A DNA stretch of 64,000 nucleotides from assembly GCF_004519335.1 (NCBI RefSeq), contig NZ_SOZD01000002.1:248001-312000 (forward strand), in the 5' to 3' direction. Position 1 is the stretch's first letter; each line of letters opens with the position of its first letter. The notes below the pieces were generated by a model. It ran no database searches and was not told the origin of the DNA. It saw only the letters and a list, made by a program, of their open reading frames with translations. This document shows positions 34,671-43,953 of this stretch, one piece after another. Both the position numbers and the translations under genes were made by a program. This DNA comes from Jiella endophytica. GTDB lineage: Bacteria; Pseudomonadota; Alphaproteobacteria; Rhizobiales; Rhizobiaceae.

Positions 34671-35888
34671 TCACGCCCGGTTCTTGTTGTAGACGTCGAA
34701 AATGACGGCGACGAGGAGGACGAGACCCTTGATCACCTGCTGGTAGTCGATGCCGATGCCGAGGATCGACATGCCGTTGTTCATCACGCCCATGATGAAA
34801 GCGCCGATCACCGCGCCGACGATCGTGCCGACGCCGCCGGCCATCGACGCGCCGCCGATGAAGACGGCGGCAATAACGTCGAGCTCGAAGCCGAGGCCGG
34901 CCTTCGGCGTCGCGGTATTGAGGCGGGCGGCGAAGACTAGGCCGGCGAGCGCCGCCAGCATGCCCATATTGGCGAAGGTCAGGAACACCAGCCGCTCGGT
35001 GTTGATGCCCGACAGCCGCGTCGCCTTTTCGTTGCCGCCGACGGCGTAGATGCGCCGGCCGATGGTCGTGCGTGTGGTGATGAAGGAATAGACGGCGATG
35101 AGCAGGGCCATCACCACGAGGACGTTCGGAAAGCCCCGGAAGGTTGACAGCGCCCAGGTGATGTAGACGATCGCCGCGGCGAGGATGAAGTTGCGGCCGA
35201 AGAAGAACAGCGCCGGCTCGTCGTCATGGCTGGAGGCGCGGTTGCGGAAGCGCGATCTGAGGCCGAAGAACAGCATCACCGCGACGACGGCGAGGCCGAG
35301 CAGCATCGACAGGAGGTTGAAGCCCTTGATGCCGAAGACGTCCGGCAGGAAGCCCGAGGCGATCAGCTGGAAGCCGCGCGGGAACGGGCCGACGGACTGG
35401 CCCTCCAGAACCCAGAGGGACAGCCCCTTGAAGACCAGCATGCCGGCGAGCGTCACGATGAAGGACGGGATCTTCCAGTAGGCGATCCAGTAGCCCTGGA
35501 TCGCGCCGATCATCGCGCCAACGGCGAGGCAGATGACTCCCGCGAGAATGTAGTTCATGTCCCACTGGACGATCATCACCGCCGCCAGCGCGCCGACGAA
35601 GCCGAGCACCGAGCCGACCGACAGGTCGATATGGCCGGAGACGATGACCAGCAGCATCCCCAGCGCCATGATGATCACGTAGCTGTTCTGGAGGATGAGG
35701 TTGGTCAGGTTGATCGGCTTCAGAAGGATGCCGTTGGTGACGATCTGGAAGAACGCCATGATGACGATCAGCGCCAGCAGGATGCCGTATTCGCGCATGT
35801 GCTTGCGGATGAAGCCGCCGGAAGCGGCGGCCGCACCGCCGAGACCGGGCTTTGCCACCTGCGGCTGATGGATGGCCTCTTCAGACAT
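34671..35888 (-). CDS. gguB: Sugar ABC transporter permease, GguB/MmsB type
   Basis: 405 residues with about ten hydrophobic segments (YGILLALIVIMAFFQIVTNG; LILQNSYVIIMALGMLLVIV; GHIDLSVGSVLGFVGALAAV), the last being the conserved SGxIDLSVG motif of CUT2 permeases. An extended soluble loop (FGLRSRFRNRASSHDDEPAL) is typical of the GguB/XylH-like long form. It forms the membrane channel for ChvE-delivered monosaccharides such as galactose, arabinose, xylose or glucose. It starts 10 bases after gguA, so the two are coupled. The cytoplasmic N terminus is Gly/Ala-rich. Confidence 0.92.
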   Translation of the reverse strand: MSEEAIHQPQVAKPGLGGAAAASGGFIRKHMREYGILLALIVIMAFFQIVTNGILLKPINLTNLILQNSYVIIMALGMLLVIVSGHIDLSVGSVLGFVGALAAVMIVQWDMNYILAGVICLAVGAMIGAIQGYWIAYWKIPSFIVTLAGMLVFKGLSLWVLEGQSVGPFPRGFQLIASGFLPDVFGIKGFNLLSMLLGLAVVAVMLFFGLRSRFRNRASSHDDEPALFFFGRNFILAAAIVYITWALSTFRGFPNVLVVMALLIAVYSFITTRTTIGRRIYAVGGNEKATRLSGINTERLVFLTFANMGMLAALAGLVFAARLNTATPKAGLGFELDVIAAVFIGGASMAGGVGTIVGAVIGAFIMGVMNNGMSILGIGIDYQQVIKGLVLLVAVIFDVYNKNRA

Positions 35889-35898
35889 CGTTTAATCC

Positions 35899-37431
35899 TC
35901 AGTTCCTGTGGCCGGAGCGGATGATCAGCGACATGATCTTCTCCTGTGAAGCTTCGCCGGTCGGCATTTCGCCGACGAAGCGGCCTTCGTTCATCACGTA
36001 GATTCGGTCGGTGACGCCGAGCAGCTCGGGCATCTCCGACGAGATCACGACGATCGCCTTGCCGCTCCGAGCGAGCTCGGCGATGATCGCGTAGATCTCG
36101 TATTTCGCGCCGACATCGATGCCCCGGGTGGGCTCGTCGAGGATCAGCACCTCGGGGCCGGCGAACAGCCATTTCGCCAGCACCACCTTCTGCTGGTTGC
36201 CGCCGGAAAGGTTGACCACCTCCTGCGCTGTCGAGGAGCACTTGATGCGGATCTTCTCGCGATAGTCCCGGGCGACGTCGAGTTCGCGGTGCTCGTCGAC
36301 GACGATGCCGTTGGCGATGCCGTCGAGATGAGCGAGCGGGATGTTGCGGCGGATGGTGTCGTCGAGGACGAGGCCGTAGGTCTTGCGGTCCTCGGTGGCG
36401 TAGCAGATGCCGGCCGAGATCGCCCGCTGCACGGTCGAGACATCAACCTTGCGCCCGTGCATCTTCACCTCGCCGGAGATGCCGACGCCGTAGGACTTGC
36501 CGAACAGGCTCATGGCGAGCTCGGTGCGCCCGGCGCCCATCAGCCCGGCGATGCCGACCACCTCCCCTGCCCTGACATGGAAGCTGACGTCGTCGACGAT
36601 CTTGCGCTCGGCGTGCTGAGGATGGTGGGCGGTCCAGTGCGACACCTCGAAGATCGTCTCGCCGATCTTCGGTTCGCGTGGCGGGAAGCGGTCGGTGAGG
36701 CTGCGGCCGACCATGTCGCGGATGATGTCCGCCTCGCTCACATGGCTGCCGCCGGCGTCGAGGGTCGAGACGGCCGCGCCGTCGCGCAGCACGGTGATGG
36801 TGTCGGCGACCTTGGAGATCTCGTTCAGCTTGTGGGAGATCAGGATTGACGAGATGCCTGCCGCCTTGAATTCGAGGAGCAGCTTCAGCAGCGCTTCGGA
36901 ATCGGTCTCGTTGAGGCTCGATGTCGGCTCGTCGAGGATCAGCAGCTTGACCTCCTTCGACAGCGCCTTGGCGATCTCGACGAGCTGCTGCTTGCCGAGG
37001 CCGAGATCGGTGACGCGCGTCTGCGGCGATTCCTTCAAGCCCACCTTGGCGAGCAGCGCGCGGGTGCGCGAAAACGTCTCGTGCCAGTCGATGATGCCGC
37101 CATTGGCCCGCTCGTTGCCGAGGAAGATGTTCTCGGCGATCGACAGAAGCGGCACCAGCGCCAGCTCCTGGTGGATGATGATGATGCCGCGCTTCTCGCT
37201 GTCGGCGATGCCGGAAAAGCGGCATTCCTCGCCCCGAAATTCGATGATCCCCTCGTAGGAGCCGTGCGGATAGACCCCGGAGAGGACCTTCATCAGGGTC
37301 GACTTGCCGGCGCCGTTCTCGCCGACGAGGGCGTGGATCTCGCCCTCCTCGACCTTCAGATTGACGCTGTCGAGCGCCATCACCCCCGGAAAGGTCTTGG
37401 TGATGCCCTGCATTTCGAGAATGGTGGTCAT
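35899..37431 (-). CDS. gguA: Sugar ABC transporter ATPase, GguA/MmsA type
   Basis: 510 residues with two ABC cassettes, as expected for CUT2. The first has Walker [10 protein letters not shown] near residue 37, the signature-like [15 protein letters not shown] and Walker [12 protein letters not shown]. The second has a degenerate Walker A (GLMGAGRTE), the signature [15 protein letters not shown] and [13 protein letters not shown]. The distinctive gapped loop [13 protein letters not shown] is found in XylG/GguA proteins. It powers uptake of ChvE-bound sugars. It lies 157 bases after chvE, and the gap contains a perfect hairpin. Confidence 0.95.
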   Translation of the reverse strand: MTTILEMQGITKTFPGVMALDSVNLKVEEGEIHALVGENGAGKSTLMKVLSGVYPHGSYEGIIEFRGEECRFSGIADSEKRGIIIIHQELALVPLLSIAENIFLGNERANGGIIDWHETFSRTRALLAKVGLKESPQTRVTDLGLGKQQLVEIAKALSKEVKLLILDEPTSSLNETDSEALLKLLLEFKAAGISSILISHKLNEISKVADTITVLRDGAAVSTLDAGGSHVSEADIIRDMVGRSLTDRFPPREPKIGETIFEVSHWTAHHPQHAERKIVDDVSFHVRAGEVVGIAGLMGAGRTELAMSLFGKSYGVGISGEVKMHGRKVDVSTVQRAISAGICYATEDRKTYGLVLDDTIRRNIPLAHLDGIANGIVVDEHRELDVARDYREKIRIKCSSTAQEVVNLSGGNQQKVVLAKWLFAGPEVLILDEPTRGIDVGAKYEIYAIIAELARSGKAIVVISSEMPELLGVTDRIYVMNEGRFVGEMPTGEASQEKIMSLIIRSGHRN

Positions 37432-37497
37432 GACGGATCGTCTCGGAGCGTCGAAGCGGCCGCGGGGCGGCGCCGGAACGGAAAGATTGCCATCTCC

Positions 37498-37515
37498 GAC
37501 GGGGCCTGCCCCGTC
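37498..37515 (-). repeat. Perfect hairpin between chvE and gguA
   Basis: GACGGGGC-CT-GCCCCGTC is an uninterrupted 8-bp stem with a two-base loop, about 75 bases after the chvE stop in the direction of transcription. Another GC stem (CGGCGGATAGCCGG) is adjacent. There is no U-tract, so it is more likely a 3' stabilising or attenuating hairpin that raises binding-protein mRNA above that of the ATPase and permease, a common arrangement in ABC operons. The functional reading is inference. Confidence 0.6.
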
Positions 37516-37588
37516 GGTACGGCGCGCCGGCGGATAGCCGGCACGCCGCGCGGGTCGGTTTCTCCCACCGCCGGCGGGAGGGCGCAGA

Positions 37589-38662
37589 TCACTTGATCTG
37601 GTCTTCCTTGTAGTAGCCGCTCTCGACCAGGACCTTCTCCCAGTTGTCCTTGGTGACCAGAACCGGCTTGAGCAGATAGGACGGCACGACCTTGACGCCG
37701 TTGTCGTAGGTCTTGGTGTCGTTGACCTCCGGTTCCTTCTCCTGCAGCACCGCGTCGACCATCTGGACGGTCACCTTGGCGAGTTCGCGGGTGTCCTTGA
37801 AGATCGTCGAATACTGGTCGCCGCGCAGGATCGCCTTGACCGAGGGGACCTCGGCGTCCTGGCCGGTGATGATCGGCATGTCGAGGTCGCCGGAGCCGTA
37901 GCCGACGCCCTTCAGCGAGGAGATGATGCCGATCGACAGGCCGTCATAGGGCGACAGGACGCCATTGACCTTCTGGTCGCCGGTGTAGTTGGCGGACAGA
38001 AGGTTATCCATGCGGGCCTGGGCGACCGAGCCGTCCCAGCGCAGCGTGCCGACCTTGTCCATGCCCATCTGGCCAGAGGGGATCTTGATCTTGCCCTCGT
38101 CGATCAGCGGCTGCAGCACGCTCATCGCTCCATTGTAGAAGAAGTAGGCGTTGTTGTCGTCCGGAGAGCCGCCGAACAGTTCGACGTTCCAGCTGTCCTG
38201 GTCGGGGAAGCGTTCCTTCAGCCCGTCGACCAGCGACTCCGCCTGCTGCACGCCGACCTGGAAGTTGTCGAAGGTCGCGTAGTAGTCGACATCGCCGCTG
38301 TCGCGGATCAGCCGGTCATAGGCGATGACCGGAATGCCGGCGGCGGCGGCGTTGGCGAGGGTGTTCGACAGGGTCGTGCCGTCGATCGCGGCGATCACCA
38401 GCGCCTTGACGCCTGTGGTGATCATGTTCTCGACCTGGTTGACCTGGTTCGGGATGTCGTCCTCGGCATATTGCAGATTGGCGCCGTAGCCGGCCGCCTC
38501 GAACTGCTTGACCATGTTGTCGCCGTCGGCAATCCAGCGGGCCGACGACTTGGTCGGCATGGCGATGCCGATGGTGCCCTTGTCCTGGGCGCTCGCCGCG
38601 AGCGGGCTCGAAAGCGCCACGACCGTGGCGGCAAGCCCGGCCAGTATTGTCCTCATCTTCAT
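37589..38662 (-). CDS. chvE: Periplasmic multiple-sugar-binding protein ChvE
   Basis: 357 residues with an N-terminal signal peptide ([21 protein letters not shown]). The mature protein has the ChvE opening [60 protein letters not shown] and [20 protein letters not shown], all close to Agrobacterium ChvE. It binds galactose, glucose, arabinose and xylose, and in plant-associated bacteria can also relay sugar signals. The ATG at 38662 follows GGAGGAG at optimal distance. The in-frame GTG at 38668 and ATG at 38656 are less favoured. It lies 51 bases after gntR, probably in one operon. Confidence 0.95.
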   Translation of the reverse strand: MKMRTILAGLAATVVALSSPLAASAQDKGTIGIAMPTKSSARWIADGDNMVKQFEAAGYGANLQYAEDDIPNQVNQVENMITTGVKALVIAAIDGTTLSNTLANAAAAGIPVIAYDRLIRDSGDVDYYATFDNFQVGVQQAESLVDGLKERFPDQDSWNVELFGGSPDDNNAYFFYNGAMSVLQPLIDEGKIKIPSGQMGMDKVGTLRWDGSVAQARMDNLLSANYTGDQKVNGVLSPYDGLSIGIISSLKGVGYGSGDLDMPIITGQDAEVPSVKAILRGDQYSTIFKDTRELAKVTVQMVDAVLQEKEPEVNDTKTYDNGVKVVPSYLLKPVLVTKDNWEKVLVESGYYKEDQIK

Positions 38663-38713
38663 GGTCACGTCTCCTCCCTGACCGTTCGGGCGCTTACCGG
38701 CGCCCCTCGAATG

Positions 38714-39511
38714 TCAAGCCTCGCCCGACGGGCGCGGCTCGCTACTCCCCCGACCGGCCCCAATGCCGGCGGATCGCGTTTCGCCCTCGCCATTGGCGTA
38801 GAGGGCGTGAATGACGTCGTCGAAGGCGCTCTCGATGAGCCTTCGCATGAACAGTTCGGCCGCCTCGCCGTCGCCGCCGAGGATCGCCTGCATCACCCGC
38901 TCATGCTGGCGCACGGTCTCGTCCTGGGGGTTCTGCCGCCAGGACAGCGAGAAGGAGATCGACAGGCTGCGCTCGATCAGCGAACCGAGCGAGATCAGAA
39001 GCGGATTGCCGGTCGCCTCGAGGACGATGCGATGGAAGTCGAGATCGGCGACGATCAGCTCCGGCGAGCCGCGGGGATTGTCCCGCATGCCGGCGAGCGC
39101 GGCGGTCAGCCGCCGACCCTGCGCCTCGTCGATCCGCTGCGAGGCGAGCTTCGCAGCGCTCGGCTCGTTGATCAGCCGCATCTCGTAGAGCGCCTCGATG
39201 AAGGGCCGGCGGACCGGCGCCATCAGGTGCCAGGCCATGACGTCGACGTCGAGCATGTTCCAGGCGATGCGCGGGCGCACCCTTGTACCGACCTTCGGGC
39301 CGACGCTGACCAGCCCCTTGGCGGCGAGGTGACGGACCGCCTCGCGCACGACGGTGCGCGACACGCCGTGCCGGGACTGGATTTCCTTTTCGGTGGGGAG
39401 GGTCTCGCCGCTCGGCAGTTCGCCCGAGGTGATCATCCGGCCGAACGTGGCGGCGAGCGCGACGGTCCTGTTCGACCTATCACCGTCGATTGACGAACGC
39501 TCGTACCCCAT
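38714..39511 (-). CDS. GntR-family (FadR subfamily) transcriptional regulator
   Basis: 265 residues. The N-terminal winged helix has LPSGETLPTEKEIQSRHGVS and RTVVREAVRHLAAKGLVSVG, followed by PKVGTRVRPR. The C-terminal FCD domain is helical (ALYEMRLINEPSAAKLASQR; DLDFHRIVLEATGNPLLISL) with conserved Asp and His metal ligands. It probably represses the downstream chvE-gguAB-gal-dgoA genes and is released by a sugar acid such as galactonate or KDPGal, as for DgoR-type regulators. The effector is inference. Candidate binding boxes lie 26-105 bases upstream. The ATG at 39511 matches family length. Confidence 0.9.
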   Translation of the reverse strand: MGYERSSIDGDRSNRTVALAATFGRMITSGELPSGETLPTEKEIQSRHGVSRTVVREAVRHLAAKGLVSVGPKVGTRVRPRIAWNMLDVDVMAWHLMAPVRRPFIEALYEMRLINEPSAAKLASQRIDEAQGRRLTAALAGMRDNPRGSPELIVADLDFHRIVLEATGNPLLISLGSLIERSLSISFSLSWRQNPQDETVRQHERVMQAILGGDGEAAELFMRRLIESAFDDVIHALYANGEGETRSAGIGAGRGSSEPRPSGEA

Positions 39512-39536
39512 GGAACCCGCCGGACCTCCCAATCCG

Positions 39537-39616
39537 CAATGATCGTACCATTGCGCCGGAAAACGCCGTCATGCAAGCCCCCGATAGCCGTAGATCAGAC
39601 GAAGGTCGTATCATTG
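39537..39616 (-). promoter_or_regulatory. Paired candidate operator boxes of the GntR regulator
   Basis: CAATGATCGTACCATTG (39537-39553) is itself a dyad, with CAATG/CATTG arms. GGTCGTATCATTG (39604-39616) is a second related half-dyad. On the minus strand the boxes read CAATGGTACGATCATTG and CAATGATACGACC. They fit loosely the FadR-type TnGTnnnACnA pattern. The spacing of 67 bases centre to centre could allow looping across the gntR promoter. Because chvE has only 51 bases upstream, this region may control the entire operon. Confidence 0.55.
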
Positions 39617-39694
39617 GCCTGCAACTGGCCGGAAAAAAGCGGTCGCGCGAAACCGATCCGCAGGCGACCGCTTGGATTTTGCAGGTAGCGGCAA

Positions 39695-42600
39695 TCAGGC
39701 CGGCGCCGGCTTGCCGTCGGCTCCGCCGCTCTCCTTCGTCGAGGGACCTTTGCTTTCGGGCTCGGTCGCCGATCCCCCCGCCCCGTGGCCGGCTGGCACG
39801 TGGTCGTTCGGCGGAAGATCTTCCTCCTTCGGCGGGCGGACGCGGAAGACGACGAGATAGAGCGCCGGGATGAACAGGAGGGTGATCAGCGTGCCGGCGA
39901 TGATGCCACCCATCATCGCATAGGCCATCGGCCCCCAGAACACCTCCCGCGAGATCGGGATCAGCGCCAGGCTGGCGGCGGCCGCGGTGAGCAGGATCGG
40001 CCGCGCCCGCATCTCGCTCGCCTCGAACACCGCCATCCAGGGATGCACCCCCTCGTCCCTGAGGACGTCGATCTGGTGGACGAGGATGATCGAGTTGCGG
40101 ATCAGGATGCCGACAAGGGCGAGCACGCCGAGGATCGCCACGAAGCCAAGCGGCGCACCGGACGGCACCAGCGCCGCGACGACGCCAATGAGGCCGAGGG
40201 GCGCGGCGCAGAGCACCACGAACAACGCCCGGAAGCTCTGCATCTGAACCATGATGAGCGTCAGCATGGTCATCAGCATGATCGGCACGACGGCGGCGAT
40301 CGGCCCCTGGCTTTCCTCGCTTGATTCCACCGCGCCGCCCACCTCGACACGATAGTCCGGCGACAGCGTCTGCTGGAACTTGGCGACCTTCTGCTCGAGC
40401 TGCTTGACGATGGTCGCCGGCTGCGTCGCGCCGAGCACGGCGCCCTTGATGGTCACTGTCGGGACCCGTGAGCGCGAATAGAGGATCGGATCCTCATAGG
40501 TGTAGTGGTAGCTGACGAGGCTGGCAAGCGGGATCGCGTCGCCGTTGGAGTTGGTCAGCTGCAGATTCTCGATCGCCTCGATGGAGTCGCGGTCGGATTT
40601 CGAGCCGCGGGCGATCACCGGCACCAGATAGATGCTGTCGCGAATGTCGGTGATCGTCGTGCCGTCGAGCACCGAGTTCAGCCGCGAGGCGATTTCCTGT
40701 GAGGTGATCCCGAGCTGCCGGGCCTTGTCCTGCAGGATATCCACCTTGAGGACGCGGGCCGGCTCGTTCCAGTCCATGACGATCGATGTCAGCCGATTGT
40801 CCGTCGCCATCAGCCCGGCGAGCTCGCGCGCCTTGTCGCGCACCACCTCGATGTTCGGGCCGCCCAGCCGGTACTGCACCGGCCGCCCGACCGGCGGGCC
40901 GAGCTCGAGATATTTCACGTAGACGTCGGTGCCGACGAAGTTTTCGCGGGCGAACTTCTGCAGCCCCGCCTTCACCCTTTCGCGGGCTTCGAGGCTCTTG
41001 TTGAGGATCACCACCTGGCCGAAGAACGGATTGTTGGGCTGGACGTCATAGGCGAGGATGAAGCGTTCCGCCGAGCGGCCGACATAGGAGCTCCAGTGAT
41101 CGATGTCGTCGTCGCCGGCGAGCGTCGTCTCCAGCTTGTCCATCTGGGCGCGGGTTTCCTCGATCGTCGCATTGTGCCGCAGGGTGAAGTCGACGACGAG
41201 TTCCGGCCGATCGGAGGTCGGGAAGAACTGCTGCTGGACGAACTTCATCCCATAGATCGAAGCGGCGAACAAAAGCACCGTGACGATGATGGTGATCCAG
41301 CGAAGGCGCATTGCGCCCCTGAGCACGGTCGAGAAGGCCCGCCGCACGAAGCCCGGCTTGGCATCGTGGCGGTGCATCGACTTCGGCAAAATCAGGACGC
41401 CGATCAGCGGGGTGAACAGGACGGCGACGATCCAGGACAACGACAGCGACATCGCGATGACGACGAAGAGCGAGAAGGTGTATTCGCCGGCATTGGAGTT
41501 GTTGAAGCCGATCGGCAGGAAGCCTGCGACCGTCACCAGCGTGCCGGAGAGCATCGGAAAGGCGATCGACGTCCAGGCGAAGCTCGCGGCCTTTTCGCGC
41601 GTCTCACCCATTTCGAGCCGCGAGACCATCGTCTCGATGGCGATCATGGCGTCGTCGACCAGCAGGCCGAGCGCGATGATCAGCGCGCCGAGCGAGATGC
41701 GCTGCAGCGTCAGCCCGGCATATTCCATGCCGATGAAGGTCATGGCGAGAACCAGCGGGATCGACAGCGTCACCACGAAGCCGGCCCTGAAGCCGAGGCT
41801 GACGAAGCTGACGACAAGCACAATCGCGACCGCCTCGAACAGCGCCTGGGTGAAGCCGCCGACGGATTCCTCGACGACGGCGCCCTGATCGGCAACCTGA
41901 TAGACCCCGACACCGATCGGAAGCTCGGTGATGATCCGCGCCATCTCCGACTTCAGGGCATCGCTGAAGTCGACGATGTTGCCGCCAGTGCGCATGCCGA
42001 TGGCAAGGCCGATCGCCTCCTGGCCCTTGTAGCGGAACAGCGTCGAGGGCGGATCCTCGTAGGAGCGATGGATGGTGGCGACGTCGCTCAGCCGGAAGAA
42101 CCGGTCGTTGACCCGAAGATTGACCGCCTGGAGGCTGTCCTCGGAGGTGTACTGGCCGGAGACGCGGACGATGATGCGCTCCGGGCCGGACTGGATGACG
42201 CCCGAGGGCGCGATGGCGTTCTGCGCCTGCAGCGTGTCGATGATGGTCTGCTGGTCGAGGCCGAGGCCGGCGATCTTGCGCAGCGAGAACTCCAGATAGA
42301 TCGCCTCGTCCTGCTCGCCGACGAGCTCGATCTTGCCGGCGTCCGGCAGCTGCAGGATCTGCGTGCGGACGCTCTCGACATAGTCACGCAGCTGCCGCTT
42401 GGTGATGCCGTCGGCGGTGAAGGCATAGATGTTGCCGAAGACGTCGCCGAACTCGTCGTTGAAGGAATAGCCCTTAAACTCGTCGGGAAAATCGGCCCGG
42501 ATGTCCGACATCTTGTCCCGGACCTTCTTCCAGATGTCCGGAACCGCCCTGGCCTTGGTCGTCGGCAGAAGGTTGACGAAAACCGTGGTCTGGCCGGGCG

Positions 42601-42862
42601 TGGTGATCGAGCGGGTATAGTCGAGGCTGTCGAGCTCCTGCAGCTTCTTCTCGATCCGGTCGGTGACCTGCTCGGACATCTCCTTGACCGTGGCGCCGGG
42701 CATCGAGGCCGCGACGACCATCGTCTTGATGGTGAAGTTCGGGTCTTCCTCGCGTCCGAGGCTGAGATAGGACAACGTGCCGGCGAAACAGGCCACCAGC
42801 ATGAAGAACCAGATCATCGAGCGGTGATGCAGCGCCCAGTCTGACAGATTGAAGGACTTCAC
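39695..42862 (-). CDS. RND family efflux transporter permease
   Basis: 1055 residues with the RND layout of two six-helix halves and two large periplasmic loops. The N terminus (MKSFNLSDWALHHRSMIWFF) and VVASMPGATVKEMSEQVTDR start porter domain 1. ALGLLVDDAMIAIETMVSRL in helix 4 carries the proton-relay Asp pair, and LVALVGILIRNSIILVHQID-like text lies in helix 11. The C terminus is a Pro/Gly/Glu-rich tail. It pumps drugs, dyes, solvents or metals, and the substrate cannot be read. It overlaps the upstream adaptor gene by four bases. An outer-membrane TolC partner is not encoded nearby. Confidence 0.93.
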   Translation of the reverse strand: MKSFNLSDWALHHRSMIWFFMLVACFAGTLSYLSLGREEDPNFTIKTMVVAASMPGATVKEMSEQVTDRIEKKLQELDSLDYTRSITTPGQTTVFVNLLPTTKARAVPDIWKKVRDKMSDIRADFPDEFKGYSFNDEFGDVFGNIYAFTADGITKRQLRDYVESVRTQILQLPDAGKIELVGEQDEAIYLEFSLRKIAGLGLDQQTIIDTLQAQNAIAPSGVIQSGPERIIVRVSGQYTSEDSLQAVNLRVNDRFFRLSDVATIHRSYEDPPSTLFRYKGQEAIGLAIGMRTGGNIVDFSDALKSEMARIITELPIGVGVYQVADQGAVVEESVGGFTQALFEAVAIVLVVSFVSLGFRAGFVVTLSIPLVLAMTFIGMEYAGLTLQRISLGALIIALGLLVDDAMIAIETMVSRLEMGETREKAASFAWTSIAFPMLSGTLVTVAGFLPIGFNNSNAGEYTFSLFVVIAMSLSLSWIVAVLFTPLIGVLILPKSMHRHDAKPGFVRRAFSTVLRGAMRLRWITIIVTVLLFAASIYGMKFVQQQFFPTSDRPELVVDFTLRHNATIEETRAQMDKLETTLAGDDDIDHWSSYVGRSAERFILAYDVQPNNPFFGQVVILNKSLEARERVKAGLQKFARENFVGTDVYVKYLELGPPVGRPVQYRLGGPNIEVVRDKARELAGLMATDNRLTSIVMDWNEPARVLKVDILQDKARQLGITSQEIASRLNSVLDGTTITDIRDSIYLVPVIARGSKSDRDSIEAIENLQLTNSNGDAIPLASLVSYHYTYEDPILYSRSRVPTVTIKGAVLGATQPATIVKQLEQKVAKFQQTLSPDYRVEVGGAVESSEESQGPIAAVVPIMLMTMLTLIMVQMQSFRALFVVLCAAPLGLIGVVAALVPSGAPLGFVAILGVLALVGILIRNSIILVHQIDVLRDEGVHPWMAVFEASEMRARPILLTAAAASLALIPISREVFWGPMAYAMMGGIIAGTLITLLFIPALYLVVFRVRPPKEEDLPPNDHVPAGHGAGGSATEPESKGPSTKESGGADGKPAPA

Positions 42863-43953
42863 GACGAGATACCCTGGGAAACCGACACTTTCTGGCCTTC
42901 CTTCAGGTCGTGCACGCCGGCGGTCACGAGGATCGCCCCCGGCTCGATCCCGGAGACCAGCATGATACGCCCACTGCCGTCCTTCTCGACCTTCACCTCC
43001 TGCCGGTGAACGACCGCCTCGTCGGCGTCGACCGTCCAGACATAGGACTTGCCGTCCTCCTCGAAGACCGACGTCGGCGGCAGGAGCAGGATCTGCTTGT
43101 CGGCCCGCTCGGCCTGGATCGCGGTGACCAGTGCGCCGAGCCTGAAGGGTTCGGGCGGATTGTCGAGAAGGATGCGGACCCGGACGGTGCGGGTCAGAGC
43201 GTCGGCCTGCGGGGCGATCTCGCGCACCTTGCCCTTGGCCTCGATCGAGGGAGCGATCTGCAGCACCACCTCGAAGGGCGAGCCGACCTTCAGGCCGCCC
43301 ATCTCGGCGCCGGGAATGTCGACGACGGCCTCGCGCAGATCGGTGCGGGCGAGCTTCATCACCGTCTCGCCGGCCGAGACCACCTGCCCGACATCGGCGT
43401 CGCGCTCGGTGATCACGCCGTCATAGGGGGCGGTGAGGTTGGCGTAGGACAATGCGTTCTCGGCCTTGGCGAGCTGCGCCCTGGCGCTGATCAGATCGGC
43501 CTCGGCGGCGCTGCGGCTCTGCCTGGCATTGTCGAGATCGGACTGCGACACGGTCTTCTGCTTGAACAGCGCCTCGAGCCGCTGGGCGCTGTCGCTGGTG
43601 GTGCGGGCCTGCATCTCGGCATTGGCGACCTGCGCCTTTGCCGAGCGCACGTCGGCATTCAGCGTCTCGGCGTCGATCGTCGCCAGCGTCTCGCCGGCCT
43701 TGACGCTGTTGCCGACATCGACCTGGCGCGAGACGATCCGCCCGAGAGTCCGGAAGGCGAGCGTCGTCTCGAAGCGCGGCTCGATGGTGCCGCTGTAGCC
43801 GAGCACCTTCGGATCGGTCGGCCTCAGCACCGTGTGCAGCACCGGCCGCGGCGCCACCGGCTGGGGATCGCCTTCGCCCTCTTCGGTGTCGCTGCAGCCG
43901 GCAAGAAGGGCGGCGGCAAGGAGCCCCGCCACGAGCATTCGCGGCGCGGTCAT
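42859..43953 (-). CDS. RND efflux adaptor lipoprotein (second of two)
   Basis: 364 residues from the ATG at 43953. A lipoprotein signal (LVAGLLAAALLAGCSDTEEG; lipobox LAGC) is followed by an HlyD-like adaptor: TLGRIVSRQVDVGNSVKAGE, a coiled-coil hairpin (VANAEMQARTTSDSAQRLEA), LSYANLTAPYDGVITERDAD and a beta-barrel domain. It bridges the inner-membrane pump and an outer-membrane channel. The start overlaps the stop of the preceding adaptor (ATGA), and the stop overlaps the pump start. The two adaptors are clearly different proteins, so this is not a simple recent duplication. Confidence 0.92.
   Translation of the reverse strand: MTAPRMLVAGLLAAALLAGCSDTEEGEGDPQPVAPRPVLHTVLRPTDPKVLGYSGTIEPRFETTLAFRTLGRIVSRQVDVGNSVKAGETLATIDAETLNADVRSAKAQVANAEMQARTTSDSAQRLEALFKQKTVSQSDLDNARQSRSAAEADLISARAQLAKAENALSYANLTAPYDGVITERDADVGQVVSAGETVMKLARTDLREAVVDIPGAEMGGLKVGSPFEVVLQIAPSIEAKGKVREIAPQADALTRTVRVRILLDNPPEPFRLGALVTAIQAERADKQILLLPPTSVFEEDGKSYVWTVDADEAVVHRQEVKVEKDGSGRIMLVSGIEPGAILVTAGVHDLKEGQKVSVSQGISS

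Noticed and set aside
41096-42844. 582-codon plus-strand frame antisense to the RND pump
   Set aside because: Asp/Arg/His-rich text with no domain, lying opposite a clearly coding pump gene.
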